This document shows, one piece after another, positions 10,318 through 17,011 of a DNA stretch of 36,704 bases (position 1 is its first letter; every line of letters begins with the position of its first letter). The DNA comes from Bacteroidales bacterium (lineage in GTDB: Bacteria; Bacteroidota; Bacteroidia; Bacteroidales; VadinHA17): contig JAHYJA010000014.1 in NCBI GenBank assembly GCA_019429325.1, forward strand, positions 1 to 36,704. The letters are read 5' to 3'. Under the pieces are notes generated by a model. It searched no databases and was not told where the DNA came from. It worked only from the letters and a program-made list of their open reading frames with translations. The position numbers were made by a program, and so were the translations under genes.

Positions 10318-10390
10318 TCCCTATTTTTAGGATTTATTAAAGGTTGTCTGGTTCCGGGTCTTTCCCATAAACAACCAGTCCACTTTGCGC

Positions 10391-10422
10391 TAAAGGTAGA
10401 ATTTTTAATTTAACCGCACAAA
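10391..10422 (-). promoter_or_regulatory. Candidate Bacteroidota promoter for the PD40-DUF6057 operon
   Basis: On the minus strand TTTG (10419-10422) is followed after exactly 20 bases by TACCTTTA (10391-10398). This fits the Bacteroidota -33 TTTG / -7 TAnnTTTG consensus with one mismatch in the -7 element. It lies about 75 bp upstream of the PD40 lipoprotein start, in a gap where a promoter is expected. Confidence 0.55.
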
Positions 10423-10443
10423 GCCCAATCAACCAGGATTGAC

Positions 10444-11085
10444 TCACAGCCCGATGGTACGTCTCCATACCCTCAGCCCGATAAAGGACATTGCACAGTA
10501 TATTGCATACAGGGCGACCGTAGGATAGAGACCTCTCATAATAAAGAGCAGGGCCGAAACAATGTTGACGATGATCCACAGATACCAGTGTTCATAGATC
10601 TTCCGGGCCAGCATCCATGTTGCAATCACCGACAGGGAAGTGATAAACGAATCCCATAACGGCACCGGCGAATCGGTCCATTCCGAAAGAACAAACCAGA
10701 CCAGGGAGAAGAGTCCGGAAAAAACCATCGTCAGAACAATTCCGGTTCTCATCTTCAACCTGGTTACAGCCAGTTTTTCCTTCCCTGTGCTCTTCGCTCT
10801 AAGCTCTCCGCTCTCCGCCCCCTGCCCCCTGCCCTCCGCTCCCTGCTCCCTGCCCCTTGCCCACCAGTACCATCCCAGACAGCTGATGACAAGATAATAT
10901 CCCTGAAGGCTCATATCTGCATAGATCTTATGAGTAAAGAAAACCCAGATATAAACCGCTGAAGTCACTATACCGACCGGCCACAGCCAGAGATTCTGCC
11001 TGACCTCCAGGAAAACATAGATTATTCCGGTTACAGCTCCGAAGATCTCTATCCAGTTATCTGATATCCAGTATGATATTGTCAT
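10444..11085 (-). CDS. pnuT: PnuC-family inner-membrane vitamin transporter, probably thiamine (PnuT)
   Basis: This 213-residue protein has about seven membrane segments and PnuC-family motifs (ENWLWPVGIV-like NLWLWPVGIV, QGYYLVISCLGWYWW, and the C-terminal YEHWYLWIIVNIVSA). PnuC proteins carry nicotinamide riboside. The relatives named PnuT in Bacteroides carry thiamine and sit with an OMthi receptor under TPP-riboswitch control, which is exactly the context here. The gene follows the riboswitch-controlled receptor by 137 bp. It is odd in having a hydrophilic insert at residues 77-102 (REQGAEGRGQGAESGE...) encoded by an 11-unit 7-bp tandem repeat. The insert falls in a cytoplasmic or periplasmic loop after the third membrane segment. 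The usual third partner, a thiamine pyrophosphokinase gene (tnr3), is absent downstream. Confidence 0.88.
   Translation of the reverse strand: MTISYWISDNWIEIFGAVTGIIYVFLEVRQNLWLWPVGIVTSAVYIWVFFTHKIYADMSLQGYYLVISCLGWYWWARGREQGAEGRGQGAESGELRAKSTGKEKLAVTRLKMRTGIVLTMVFSGLFSLVWFVLSEWTDSPVPLWDSFITSLSVIATWMLARKIYEHWYLWIIVNIVSALLFIMRGLYPTVALYAIYCAMSFIGLRVWRRTIGL
10788..10864. repeat. 7-bp-period tandem repeat inside pnuT coding sequence
   Basis: Eleven consecutive heptamers of the form NGCYCYN read on the plus strand: TGCTCTT, CGCTCTA, AGCTCTC, CGCTCTC, CGCCCCC, TGCCCCC and so on, without a slip. On the coding strand they give GAG/GGG-rich units. The array encodes the hydrophilic insert of PnuT. It resembles the intergenic 7-bp arrays elsewhere in the window. 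Confidence 0.9.
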
Positions 11086-11106
11086 AGGACTGCTAAAAGG
11101 TTATAA

Positions 11107-11200
11107 GAAGACCGAAGACCGAAGGAATGAAAGGGAGAGGGGGAGAGGGAGCGAGGGAGCGATGGGGAGAGGGAGCGATGAGCGGTGAGCGGTGAGTAAC
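11107..11200. repeat. Degenerate 7-bp-period tandem repeat between the OMthi-like gene and pnuT
   Basis: The array begins with two GAAGACC units. Purine-rich heptamers follow (GGGAGAG/GGAGCGA types), then TGAGCGG twice and TGAGTAA. It fills most of the 137-bp gap between the receptor stop and the pnuT start. Bases 11107-11146 are an exact inverted copy of 19010-19049 at the end of dedA. Confidence 0.85.
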
Positions 11201-11222
11201 TGGACTGCATGACTGCACGACT

Positions 11223-13652
11223 TTAAAATTTGACGTTAAGTCTGATCATATAATTTATGCCAGCCTGCGGAAAATAATATGCCCAGGTCTTTTCAATGCC
11301 ATCCTCATACCAGTTACCCCCGTAGGCATTGCTTTCATACACGGCATTAAACAGGTTGTTGATCAGGAGCTGCATTGTTATGTCCCCGGGCTTACTGATT
11401 TGAGGCTCAAGATCAAACCTCAGGTTGTTGACAAGGTATGGTGAAAGCCTTCTTTCCCTGCTCATTGTATTGTCAAAGTACTGCATCCCCACATATTTGC
11501 TGATGAAATGGATTCTCAGCCACGATGCCGCTTTGAAAGCCAGGTTGCTGCTACCTGTCAGCCGGGGTGAATAAGCGATGTCGACATCCCGCGGCTCCCT
11601 GCTTCTGTATTCTGCCGACCAGTCGGATGTGTTATAATCGGTATAATACTCCACAAAATCCACGATCCTGTTCCTGCTGAGCGTTGAGTTAACACTCCAC
11701 TCAAGAAAGTCAACGGGTCTGAAGCCCGCATTTAATTCGACACCGATCCGGTAGCTGTTGCGGACGTTGGTCATGATGGGGTAGCCGACATCACTGAGTT
11801 CACCGGTAGGAACAAGCTGGTTCCTGTAAAGCATCGAATAAATATTAAGGCCGGTTGAAACCCTGTCTCTCCTGAACCTGTAGCCGAGTTCATGGTCGAA
11901 CAGTCTCTCAGGTAATGGAGTCGCATCATCATCACCCGCGGCCTCTTTGAAGTCGGTGCGTGTCGGCTCACGGTTTGCCAAGGAGAATGAGTAATAAAGA
12001 TCCTGGTTCTGGTCAATATTGAAAAAGATTCCCATCTTCGGATTGAAAAAGTTATATCTGTGCACCTGGCCGATCTCCTTCAGATCGTCATCCTCTCCGT
12101 CGAGCCTGTAACTAATATGCCTGTACTGCAAATCTCCGAACACGCTAATCCTGTCAGTCAGGGAGTAGGTGAGCTTCCCATAGATGCTTGCCTCGTCTTT
12201 TATTCCTGTATTCATATACCACTGGTAATCCTTCTTGTAATTGCCCGACCAGGCCATCCAGAGTATCCTTCCATAATGGTCGCCGGTATAGCTGTTGGCC
12301 CCGCCTCCGATAACAGCTTCGATACGGGGCTTGCGGTAATTAACAGACCAGACAATGCCATAAAAATCGTTCGCCATCCATTTTCTTCGTATCATATCTG
12401 TCTTATCGGTAATGGTGCCGTTAATATTCAGAGGCAGCAGTCCATAGTCCTCATAATATCTGTCTTCCCTGTATTCCTCATAATAGCCCTTACCTCGGGT
12501 ATAATGCAATGCAGTCTGTAACGAAACCGCATCGGTGGCTTTAAGATTGTAAATTAGCTGGTAATGGTTCTGGACATAATTGTCTGTTTCATTGTCATAA
12601 TACTGTGTGTTACCGTTCTGATCAGTATATTCTCCTGCAGGATTATACCGCCGGTTGATGGACATCATCTCCTGCGGAACGCCCCACCAGCCAATGCCGG
12701 TTTTCTCCTCGCCAAGGATAATATTTGCCTTCAGTCCTGATCTGTTGCCTTTGTAGATCCCGCTGATAAAAGCGGACCTGTGTTCAGAGCCTGTTCTTTC
12801 TATATACCCGTCGCTTTTTAGCGCAGAAAAGCGCATCTGCAGGGCGAATTTCTCAGCAAGGAGGCCTGTTCCGGCTGCAACCATACCTTTGAAGGTATTA
12901 AATGATCCTGCTGAGAAGTCTGCTTCCGCAAAAGGCTTATTATCAGGGTTTCTGGTCTGAATGTTAATTGAAGCGCCAAAGGCTCCCGCTCCGTTGGTTG
13001 AGGTGCCGGCGCCACGCTGAACCTGGATATTATCCACTGATGATGCCAGGTCAGGAAGATCAACCCAGAACACCTGCTGGGACTCAGGATCGTTAAGCGG
13101 GATCCCGTCGATAGTAACATTGATGCGGTTTCCTTCCGTGCCTCTGATCCGCAGTGCAGTATATCCGATGCCATTACCCGATTCGGAGGTCTCGACGAGC
13201 GATGGGGTCATACTGAGAAGGAACGGGAGGTCCCTTCCGCTGTTTTTCCTGCGCAGCTCTTCATCCGATATGTCAGAAAATGCCACCGGGGTCCGGTTAC
13301 CGGCCCGCAGGGCATTTATTATAACCTCCCCGGCAACCAGGATATCCGGTTCGAGCACTGCATCTGCAATAGCTTCGCCCGACAACGTAAGCTCCATTGT
13401 CAGGGTTTTGTAACCGACAAAAGAGAACCGCACACTGTATATGCCGTCCTTCAGCCCGGTGACCGTGTAGGTACCGTCGTTTCCCGCCACTGCACCCAGG
13501 TAAGTCCTTGTGATAGTAACTGATGTCCCGGGCAGGGGATTGCCCTCCCGGTCTGTTACTCTCCCCTTTATTACAGATCCGTCCTGAAACCCCGATGCAC
13601 GAAGCCCCAGCGTTAACCCGGTCAAAAGGACCAGAAATAATATCCTGCTCAT
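11223..13652 (-). CDS. TonB-dependent outer-membrane receptor for thiamine (OMthi-like)
   Basis: This 809-residue protein has a signal peptide (residues 1-~20, FLVLLTGLTLGLRASG). A carboxypeptidase-regulatory-like domain follows (about 27-110, with KGRVTDREGNPLPGTSVTI and VRFSFVGYKT). The plug includes LRIRGTEGNRINVTIDGIPL and VDNIQVQRGAGTSTNGAGAFG, and the barrel ends in the aromatic terminus MIRLNVKF. TonB receptors of this length take up siderophores, vitamins or metals. Thiamine is inferred because a TPP riboswitch lies in its 5' leader and a PnuC/PnuT permease follows, matching the OMthi-PnuT arrangement known from Bacteroides. The ATG at 13652 is the first after the riboswitch and gives a clean signal peptide. 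Confidence 0.9.
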   Translation of the reverse strand: MSRILFLVLLTGLTLGLRASGFQDGSVIKGRVTDREGNPLPGTSVTITRTYLGAVAGNDGTYTVTGLKDGIYSVRFSFVGYKTLTMELTLSGEAIADAVLEPDILVAGEVIINALRAGNRTPVAFSDISDEELRRKNSGRDLPFLLSMTPSLVETSESGNGIGYTALRIRGTEGNRINVTIDGIPLNDPESQQVFWVDLPDLASSVDNIQVQRGAGTSTNGAGAFGASINIQTRNPDNKPFAEADFSAGSFNTFKGMVAAGTGLLAEKFALQMRFSALKSDGYIERTGSEHRSAFISGIYKGNRSGLKANIILGEEKTGIGWWGVPQEMMSINRRYNPAGEYTDQNGNTQYYDNETDNYVQNHYQLIYNLKATDAVSLQTALHYTRGKGYYEEYREDRYYEDYGLLPLNINGTITDKTDMIRRKWMANDFYGIVWSVNYRKPRIEAVIGGGANSYTGDHYGRILWMAWSGNYKKDYQWYMNTGIKDEASIYGKLTYSLTDRISVFGDLQYRHISYRLDGEDDDLKEIGQVHRYNFFNPKMGIFFNIDQNQDLYYSFSLANREPTRTDFKEAAGDDDATPLPERLFDHELGYRFRRDRVSTGLNIYSMLYRNQLVPTGELSDVGYPIMTNVRNSYRIGVELNAGFRPVDFLEWSVNSTLSRNRIVDFVEYYTDYNTSDWSAEYRSREPRDVDIAYSPRLTGSSNLAFKAASWLRIHFISKYVGMQYFDNTMSRERRLSPYLVNNLRFDLEPQISKPGDITMQLLINNLFNAVYESNAYGGNWYEDGIEKTWAYYFPQAGINYMIRLNVKF

Positions 13653-13719
13653 CTCATAAAGAATTAATAAAACATTATAAATGAGGCACTCTGGATTTTA
13701 GCTGAATAAAGATTACTCT

Positions 13720-13795
13720 TTCTTCCCTCCGCCGGCATTACCCGGATCAGGTTCAAGGGTTTGATCTCAGCCCGTAGTATTAAGGCACCCCATTG
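13720..13795 (-). promoter_or_regulatory. TPP (thiamine pyrophosphate) riboswitch aptamer
   Basis: The minus strand carries the THI-element conserved blocks in order: GGGGTGCC (13784-13791), GGCTGAGATC (13763-13772 region), ACCCTTGAACCTGATC (13745-13760) and GGGTAATGCCGGCG (13730-13743), closing with GAGGGAA (13723-13729). The aptamer lies about 70 bp upstream of the OMthi-like start, so TPP binding should switch off thiamine uptake. I see no clear rho-independent terminator between aptamer and ATG. Control of translation initiation is therefore more likely than attenuation. Confidence 0.96.
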
Positions 13796-13805
13796 TTAGT
13801 TATTG

Positions 13806-13813
13806 CAAAGATA
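13806..13813 (-). promoter_or_regulatory. -7 promoter element of the riboswitch transcript
   Basis: Read on the minus strand, TATCTTTG matches the Bacteroidota -7 consensus TAnnTTTG perfectly. It ends about 10 bp before the riboswitch aptamer, so the transcript would start almost at the aptamer. A TTTG lies 23 bp further upstream, slightly beyond the usual -33 spacing. Confidence 0.7.
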
Positions 13814-13853
13814 TAAATTTTAATTAAATTAGCGATCAAATATCCTGACCTGT

Positions 13854-14276
13854 ATGAAAAGCCTTCCGGAGAAACTCAATTTCAAGGGGCAGAACAGAAT
13901 TGCGGTTATAAATGCAGCAGAGGACTTTATCCTCGCTCTATCCACGGAATTGAAAGATGTCCGCATTGATACTGAGATCGATCAGCGATACCCTTACACT
14001 TTCATGATAATTTTCGTGAGAAAAATAACTGAAGTCAGGCAGATTACGCCTGTGGTCCTTCATAACCTGGCCCTCGATGGCGTACTCTGGTTCTGTTACC
14101 CGAAAAAGAGCCCAAAAAAACTCTCTTCCGGCACTACCAGGGATAACGGCTGGAAAACGCTTAACGACAGCGGTTTTTTTGGTGTAAGAATGGTCTCCGT
14201 TGATGATAACTGGTCGGCGCTGAGGTTCAGGAACGTCAGGTTCATTAAATCGACCTCGGACAGATTCAAGGTCTGA
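13854..14276 (+). CDS. DUF3052-like small cytoplasmic protein
   Basis: This 140-residue protein has no signal peptide or membrane segment. The recognisable blocks are IAVINAAEDF near 16-25, DGVLWFCYPKKS at 75-86, TRDNGWKTL near 95-103, and VDDNWSALRFR at 116-126. This layout is the one I recall for DUF3052-like proteins: a Rossmann-like small domain in which a predicted strand ends in W-x-x-YPK, followed by a late DD-x-WSA-x-RFR motif. No catalytic role is established. The start is 41 bp from the divergent riboswitch promoter element. It is followed by a 375-bp repeat-rich gap, so it is probably monocistronic. Confidence 0.7.
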   Translation: MKSLPEKLNFKGQNRIAVINAAEDFILALSTELKDVRIDTEIDQRYPYTFMIIFVRKITEVRQITPVVLHNLALDGVLWFCYPKKSPKKLSSGTTRDNGWKTLNDSGFFGVRMVSVDDNWSALRFRNVRFIKSTSDRFKV

Positions 14277-14330
14277 TAGCGTAGAGTGTGCTTTGCCAGC
14301 CAAAGCTGGCCGGAGGACAGCGACGGCTGG

Positions 14331-14365
14331 GAGCGTAGAGCGTAGAGCGTAGAGCGTAGAGCAGA
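14331..14365. repeat. Tandem GAGCGTA 7-bp repeat
   Basis: Four perfect copies of GAGCGTA are followed by one GAGCAGA. A degenerate copy (TAGCGTAGAGTGTG) lies about 50 bp upstream, right after the stop of the DUF3052-like gene. The period matches the other heptamer arrays in the window. Confidence 0.92.
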
Positions 14366-14383
14366 GGCGACTGTAAAGGATAT

Positions 14384-14413
14384 GAGGATTGCTTCGCTTC
14401 GCTCGCAATGACG
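14384..14413. repeat. CGTCATTGCGA-type palindromic interspersed element
   Basis: On the minus strand it reads CGTCATTGCGAGCGAAGCG followed by AAGCAATCCTC. ATTGC and GCAAT can pair around a GCGAAGCGAA core. I recall closely similar short palindromes in intergenic regions of many unrelated bacterial genomes. Here it is a single copy. Confidence 0.65.
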
Positions 14414-14449
14414 GTAGAATTATTTATAATCAGTGTTATGCTCAGGAAT

Positions 14450-14561
14450 CCATCGTACCGTCGTACCGTCGTACCGTCGCACCATCGTACCGTCGTACCG
14501 TCGCACCATCGTACCGTCGTACCGTCGCACCATCGTACCGTCGTACCGTCGTACCGTCGTA
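14450..14561. repeat. 8-bp tandem repeat with 24-bp higher-order structure
   Basis: Fourteen consecutive octamers of the form CCRTCGYA occur without a slip. The variants CCATCGTA, CCGTCGTA and CCGTCGCA recur in the order A-B-C, giving a 24-bp higher-order unit repeated about three times. Only the first and last blocks contain extra B units. A degenerate tail (CCGTTACG, CCGC...) continues to about 14600. Confidence 0.93.
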
Positions 14562-14651
14562 CCGTTACGCCGCAAGGCCGCTATGCCGCTGCACCATCCT
14601 GAACAACCGGTATTCATAACAAAATCAATAATGTAATAAAACTAATTTCCA

Positions 14652-15008
14652 ATGAAATCTTTCCAGTCTTCTAAAAGTTATCTTCTTCTCCTGGCGCTTT
14701 TCGCCCTGTTATTCATAACAGGCTGTGCCCAGAGCGAACCGGTAAAGCATTGTCTTACAGGACATACCTATGGGTTCTTCGGTGGATTATGGCATGGATT
14801 CATCGCTCCTTTCGACTTTATTGCAATGCTTTTCAACGATAAAATTACAATGTATGCCCAGAATAATAACGGAGGACTATACGCACTCGGATTTCTGATT
14901 GGTGGGGGTGGCTGGGGATTTCTGGGAGGCAGGGGTGTAAAACAGGTGCGCCATACCCGGGTTAATATTCACAATGCCAGGTTTGATAAGGCGGAGATTG
15001 TTGAGTAG
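14652..15008 (+). CDS. Small glycine-rich lipoprotein of unknown function
   Basis: This 118-residue protein has a lipoprotein signal, with lipidated Cys25 (LLFITGCAQSE). The mature part carries HTYGFFGGLWHGFIAPFDFI at 38-57, then NNGGLYALGF and a glycine-rich hydrophobic stretch near 80-95 that could form a membrane hairpin. Small lipoproteins with the G-x-W-HG-x-IAPF-x-FI pattern occur widely, but I know of no assigned function. The stop at 15008 is followed within 7 bp by a heptamer repeat array. Confidence 0.75.
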   Translation: MKSFQSSKSYLLLLALFALLFITGCAQSEPVKHCLTGHTYGFFGGLWHGFIAPFDFIAMLFNDKITMYAQNNNGGLYALGFLIGGGGWGFLGGRGVKQVRHTRVNIHNARFDKAEIVE

Positions 15009-15014
15009 ATACCT

Positions 15015-15056
15015 GGTGACCGGAGACCGGTGATCGGTGATCGGTGGTCGGTAATT
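15015..15056. repeat. 7-bp tandem repeat (GGTGATC family)
   Basis: Six consecutive heptamers are present: GGTGACC, GGAGACC, GGTGATC, GGTGATC, GGTGGTC and GGTAATT. The array starts 6 bp after the lipoprotein stop codon. Its reverse complement resembles the array at 16958-16992 after the pirin gene. Confidence 0.9.
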
Positions 15057-15085
15057 CATTAATTAAGAAACTGTTACTGAAATGA

Positions 15086-16054
15086 ATGGATATGTTACGA
15101 CGATTATATAATCCGGGGATTTTCCAGGGAAAAATGACTTACCGGAACTATTTTGAAGGCTGGTATTTCAAACATGTTTCGGCGGACCTGAAGCATGTCT
15201 GGTCATTTATTCCGGGTATCTCTCTGGCCGACAACGATTCACATTCATTTATACAAATAATAAACGGGATCACGGGTGAAACGGATTATGTGGAATATCC
15301 TACAGATGAATTTGCCTGGGACAGAATAAGACTTTATGTGAAAGTGGGCCGTTCAGTATTTACCGATAGTTATATAGATCTGAATATAAGAAGTGAAAAA
15401 CACACTGTTTCAGGAAAAATAAAGTTTAAGAACCTGATCAGATATCCGAAAACCCTTCTTGCCCCGGGTATCATGGGATGGTATTCATTCGTCCCCTTTA
15501 TGGAGTGTAAACACGGTGTCGTCTCTGTCGGTCATGACCTTTCCGGCGGGATTTCCGTAAACGGGGTTATGACAGATTTCACCAGAGGAAAGGGCTATAT
15601 TGAAAAGGACTGGGGAACCTCTTTCCCGGAAGCATGGATCTGGATACAGAGTAATAATTTCAGCATTCCTCATACTTCCTTTATGCTTTCCGTGGCCAAG
15701 ATACCATGGCTGGGCAAATTCTTCACAGGATTGATCTCCTTTCTTTGCCTTAAGGGAGAGTTTTATCTTTTTAGCACTTACAACAATTCTTCCCTTTCGG
15801 ATGTTAAGTACGAGGACGGCAGACTTGAAATGACACTCCGAAATAAAGATTATTCCCTCAGGCTGACAGCAGTGAAGAACCTCTCCGGAGAACTCCGTGC
15901 GCCCCAAACAGGCAAAATGTCGAGGCATATAAAGGAGAGTATCGATTCGGAAATCAGCGTAAGTCTGTTTGATAATAAGAACCGCCTTATATGGGAGGAT
16001 ACAGGTAAGCGGGCGGGTCTTGAGATAATTGATAAAATATTTGAGTATATATAA
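15086..16054 (+). CDS. Tocopherol-cyclase-like protein
   Basis: This is a 322-residue protein without a signal peptide. Family-diagnostic blocks are NYFEGWYFKHV near 21-31, HSFIQIINGITG near 53-64, GWYSFVPFMECKHGVVS at 131-147, and the signature GKGYIEKDWGTSFPEAWIW at 168-186 followed by QSN. Plant homologues cyclise prenylated quinols to tocopherols. Bacterial relatives in non-photosynthetic species have no known substrate and share a lipocalin-like double-barrel fold. A pirin gene begins 14 bp downstream, so the two are almost certainly co-transcribed. A role in modifying a quinone or other hydrophobic ring compound is only inference. Confidence 0.85.
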   Translation: MDMLRRLYNPGIFQGKMTYRNYFEGWYFKHVSADLKHVWSFIPGISLADNDSHSFIQIINGITGETDYVEYPTDEFAWDRIRLYVKVGRSVFTDSYIDLNIRSEKHTVSGKIKFKNLIRYPKTLLAPGIMGWYSFVPFMECKHGVVSVGHDLSGGISVNGVMTDFTRGKGYIEKDWGTSFPEAWIWIQSNNFSIPHTSFMLSVAKIPWLGKFFTGLISFLCLKGEFYLFSTYNNSSLSDVKYEDGRLEMTLRNKDYSLRLTAVKNLSGELRAPQTGKMSRHIKESIDSEISVSLFDNKNRLIWEDTGKRAGLEIIDKIFEYI

Positions 16055-16068
16055 ATGACCGGCAGATT

Positions 16069-16953
16069 ATGGAAACAAGAATAAAAGGAGTGGAGGCAGT
16101 TCTTCCTCCACCCCCGACACACATGGTTGGCGATGGTTTCAAAGTCCACAATTTCTTCCCTTCGCTGAGTATAATAGGTGATTATGGCATGAGCCCGTTC
16201 TTTCTCCTTGATTATAACTCAAAATGGATACTGCCTCCATCTGAGAGGCCCCGGGGTGTGGGTGTGCATCCTCACAGGGGAATAGAGACTGTTACTCTTG
16301 CCTATCACGGCAGGATTGCTCATCATGACAGCGCAGGTAACAGCGGAGTTATTGGAGAGGGAGATGTACAATGGATGACAGCCGGAGGAGCAGTTCTTCA
16401 TAAAGAGTATCACGAAAAGGAGTTCAGCAAGACCGGAGGATTGTTCCAGATGGTACAGCTGTGGATAAACCTTCCCGGGAAATTTAAAATGACCCCGGCA
16501 AAATATCAGGCTATTGAAAACGCACAAATGGCTAAATATATTTCCGAAGACGGAAAAAGCCACATAGACCTGATTGCAGGAGAGTACAAGGGACTTAAGG
16601 GCCCGGCTTTCTCGTTTTCACCTGTAAACCTGTTCAACGCCAGGTTAAAAAGCGGAGCAGTTGCTGACTTCAGTTTCAGCAGGGATTTTAACACAGCCAT
16701 TCTCATTATTGAGGGTGAAATCAAAGTCAATGGATCGCAGGTCGTCCCGGCCGACCATCTGGCTTATTTCAATCATGAGGGGGAAGAATTCCTGGTTGAA
16801 GCGCTGAATGATTCCATAGTTCTCATTATGAGCGGGGAACCCCTGAACGAACCGGTTGCAGCCTACGGGCCGTTCGTAATGAATACCGATGAAGAGATCC
16901 GGCAGACTTACAATGATTATTACAGCGGGAAGTTCGGCTACCTGGAGGATTGA
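16069..16953 (+). CDS. Pirin-family cupin protein
   Basis: This 294-residue bicupin has the N-terminal metal site intact: His67 and His69 in GVHPHRGIETV, and His111 and Glu113 in QWMTAGGAVLHKEYHEK. The C-terminal pirin domain contains GPFVMNTDEEIRQTYNDY. Pirins bind Fe or Ni/Cu. Some bacterial members oxidise quercetin, others act as redox regulators or partners of metabolic enzymes. The gene starts 14 bp after the tocopherol-cyclase-like gene, suggesting that both act on related aromatic or quinone compounds. A heptamer repeat begins 4 bp after its stop. Confidence 0.93.
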   Translation: METRIKGVEAVLPPPPTHMVGDGFKVHNFFPSLSIIGDYGMSPFFLLDYNSKWILPPSERPRGVGVHPHRGIETVTLAYHGRIAHHDSAGNSGVIGEGDVQWMTAGGAVLHKEYHEKEFSKTGGLFQMVQLWINLPGKFKMTPAKYQAIENAQMAKYISEDGKSHIDLIAGEYKGLKGPAFSFSPVNLFNARLKSGAVADFSFSRDFNTAILIIEGEIKVNGSQVVPADHLAYFNHEGEEFLVEALNDSIVLIMSGEPLNEPVAAYGPFVMNTDEEIRQTYNDYYSGKFGYLED

Positions 16954-16957
16954 ACCA

Positions 16958-16992
16958 CTGATTACTGATTACCGTTCACCGATTACTTATTA
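16958..16992. repeat. 7-bp tandem repeat (CTGATTA family)
   Basis: Five heptamers, CTGATTA, CTGATTA, CCGTTCA, CCGATTA and CTTATTA, start 4 bp after the pirin stop and end 19 bp before the M61 start. They look like the reverse complement of the array at 15015. Confidence 0.85.
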
Positions 16993-17011
16993 ACGGAAAA
17001 CCATTATCTTC

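Larger units (their letters stand above)
14277..14651. other. Repeat-packed intergenic region
   Basis: This 375-bp gap holds, in order, a GCCAGC/GCTGGC hairpin (14296-14311), a 7-bp array, a CGTCATTGCGA-type palindrome and a 14-unit 8-bp array. Several overlapping open frames cross it on both strands, with RTVVPS-like repeating peptides. They are produced by the 8-bp repeat and I do not regard them as genes. Confidence 0.8.

Noticed and set aside
10337-10579. Minus-strand ORF at the end of pnuT, considered as the missing thiamine pyrophosphokinase
   Set aside because: It is only 80 residues, out of frame with pnuT, and shows no kinase motif.
12060-12521. 153-residue plus-strand ORF within the OMthi-like receptor
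   Set aside because: It lies antisense to the barrel-coding region and lacks homologous features.
14450-14561. Possible CRISPR array
   Set aside because: Units are 8 bp and contiguous, with no spacers and no cas genes. It is a simple tandem repeat.
14389-14636. Four overlapping ORFs on both strands with repeating RTVVPS/YDGTMVRR-like peptides
   Set aside because: They are by-products of the 8-bp tandem repeat, which leaves all frames open. They have no start context or non-repetitive content.
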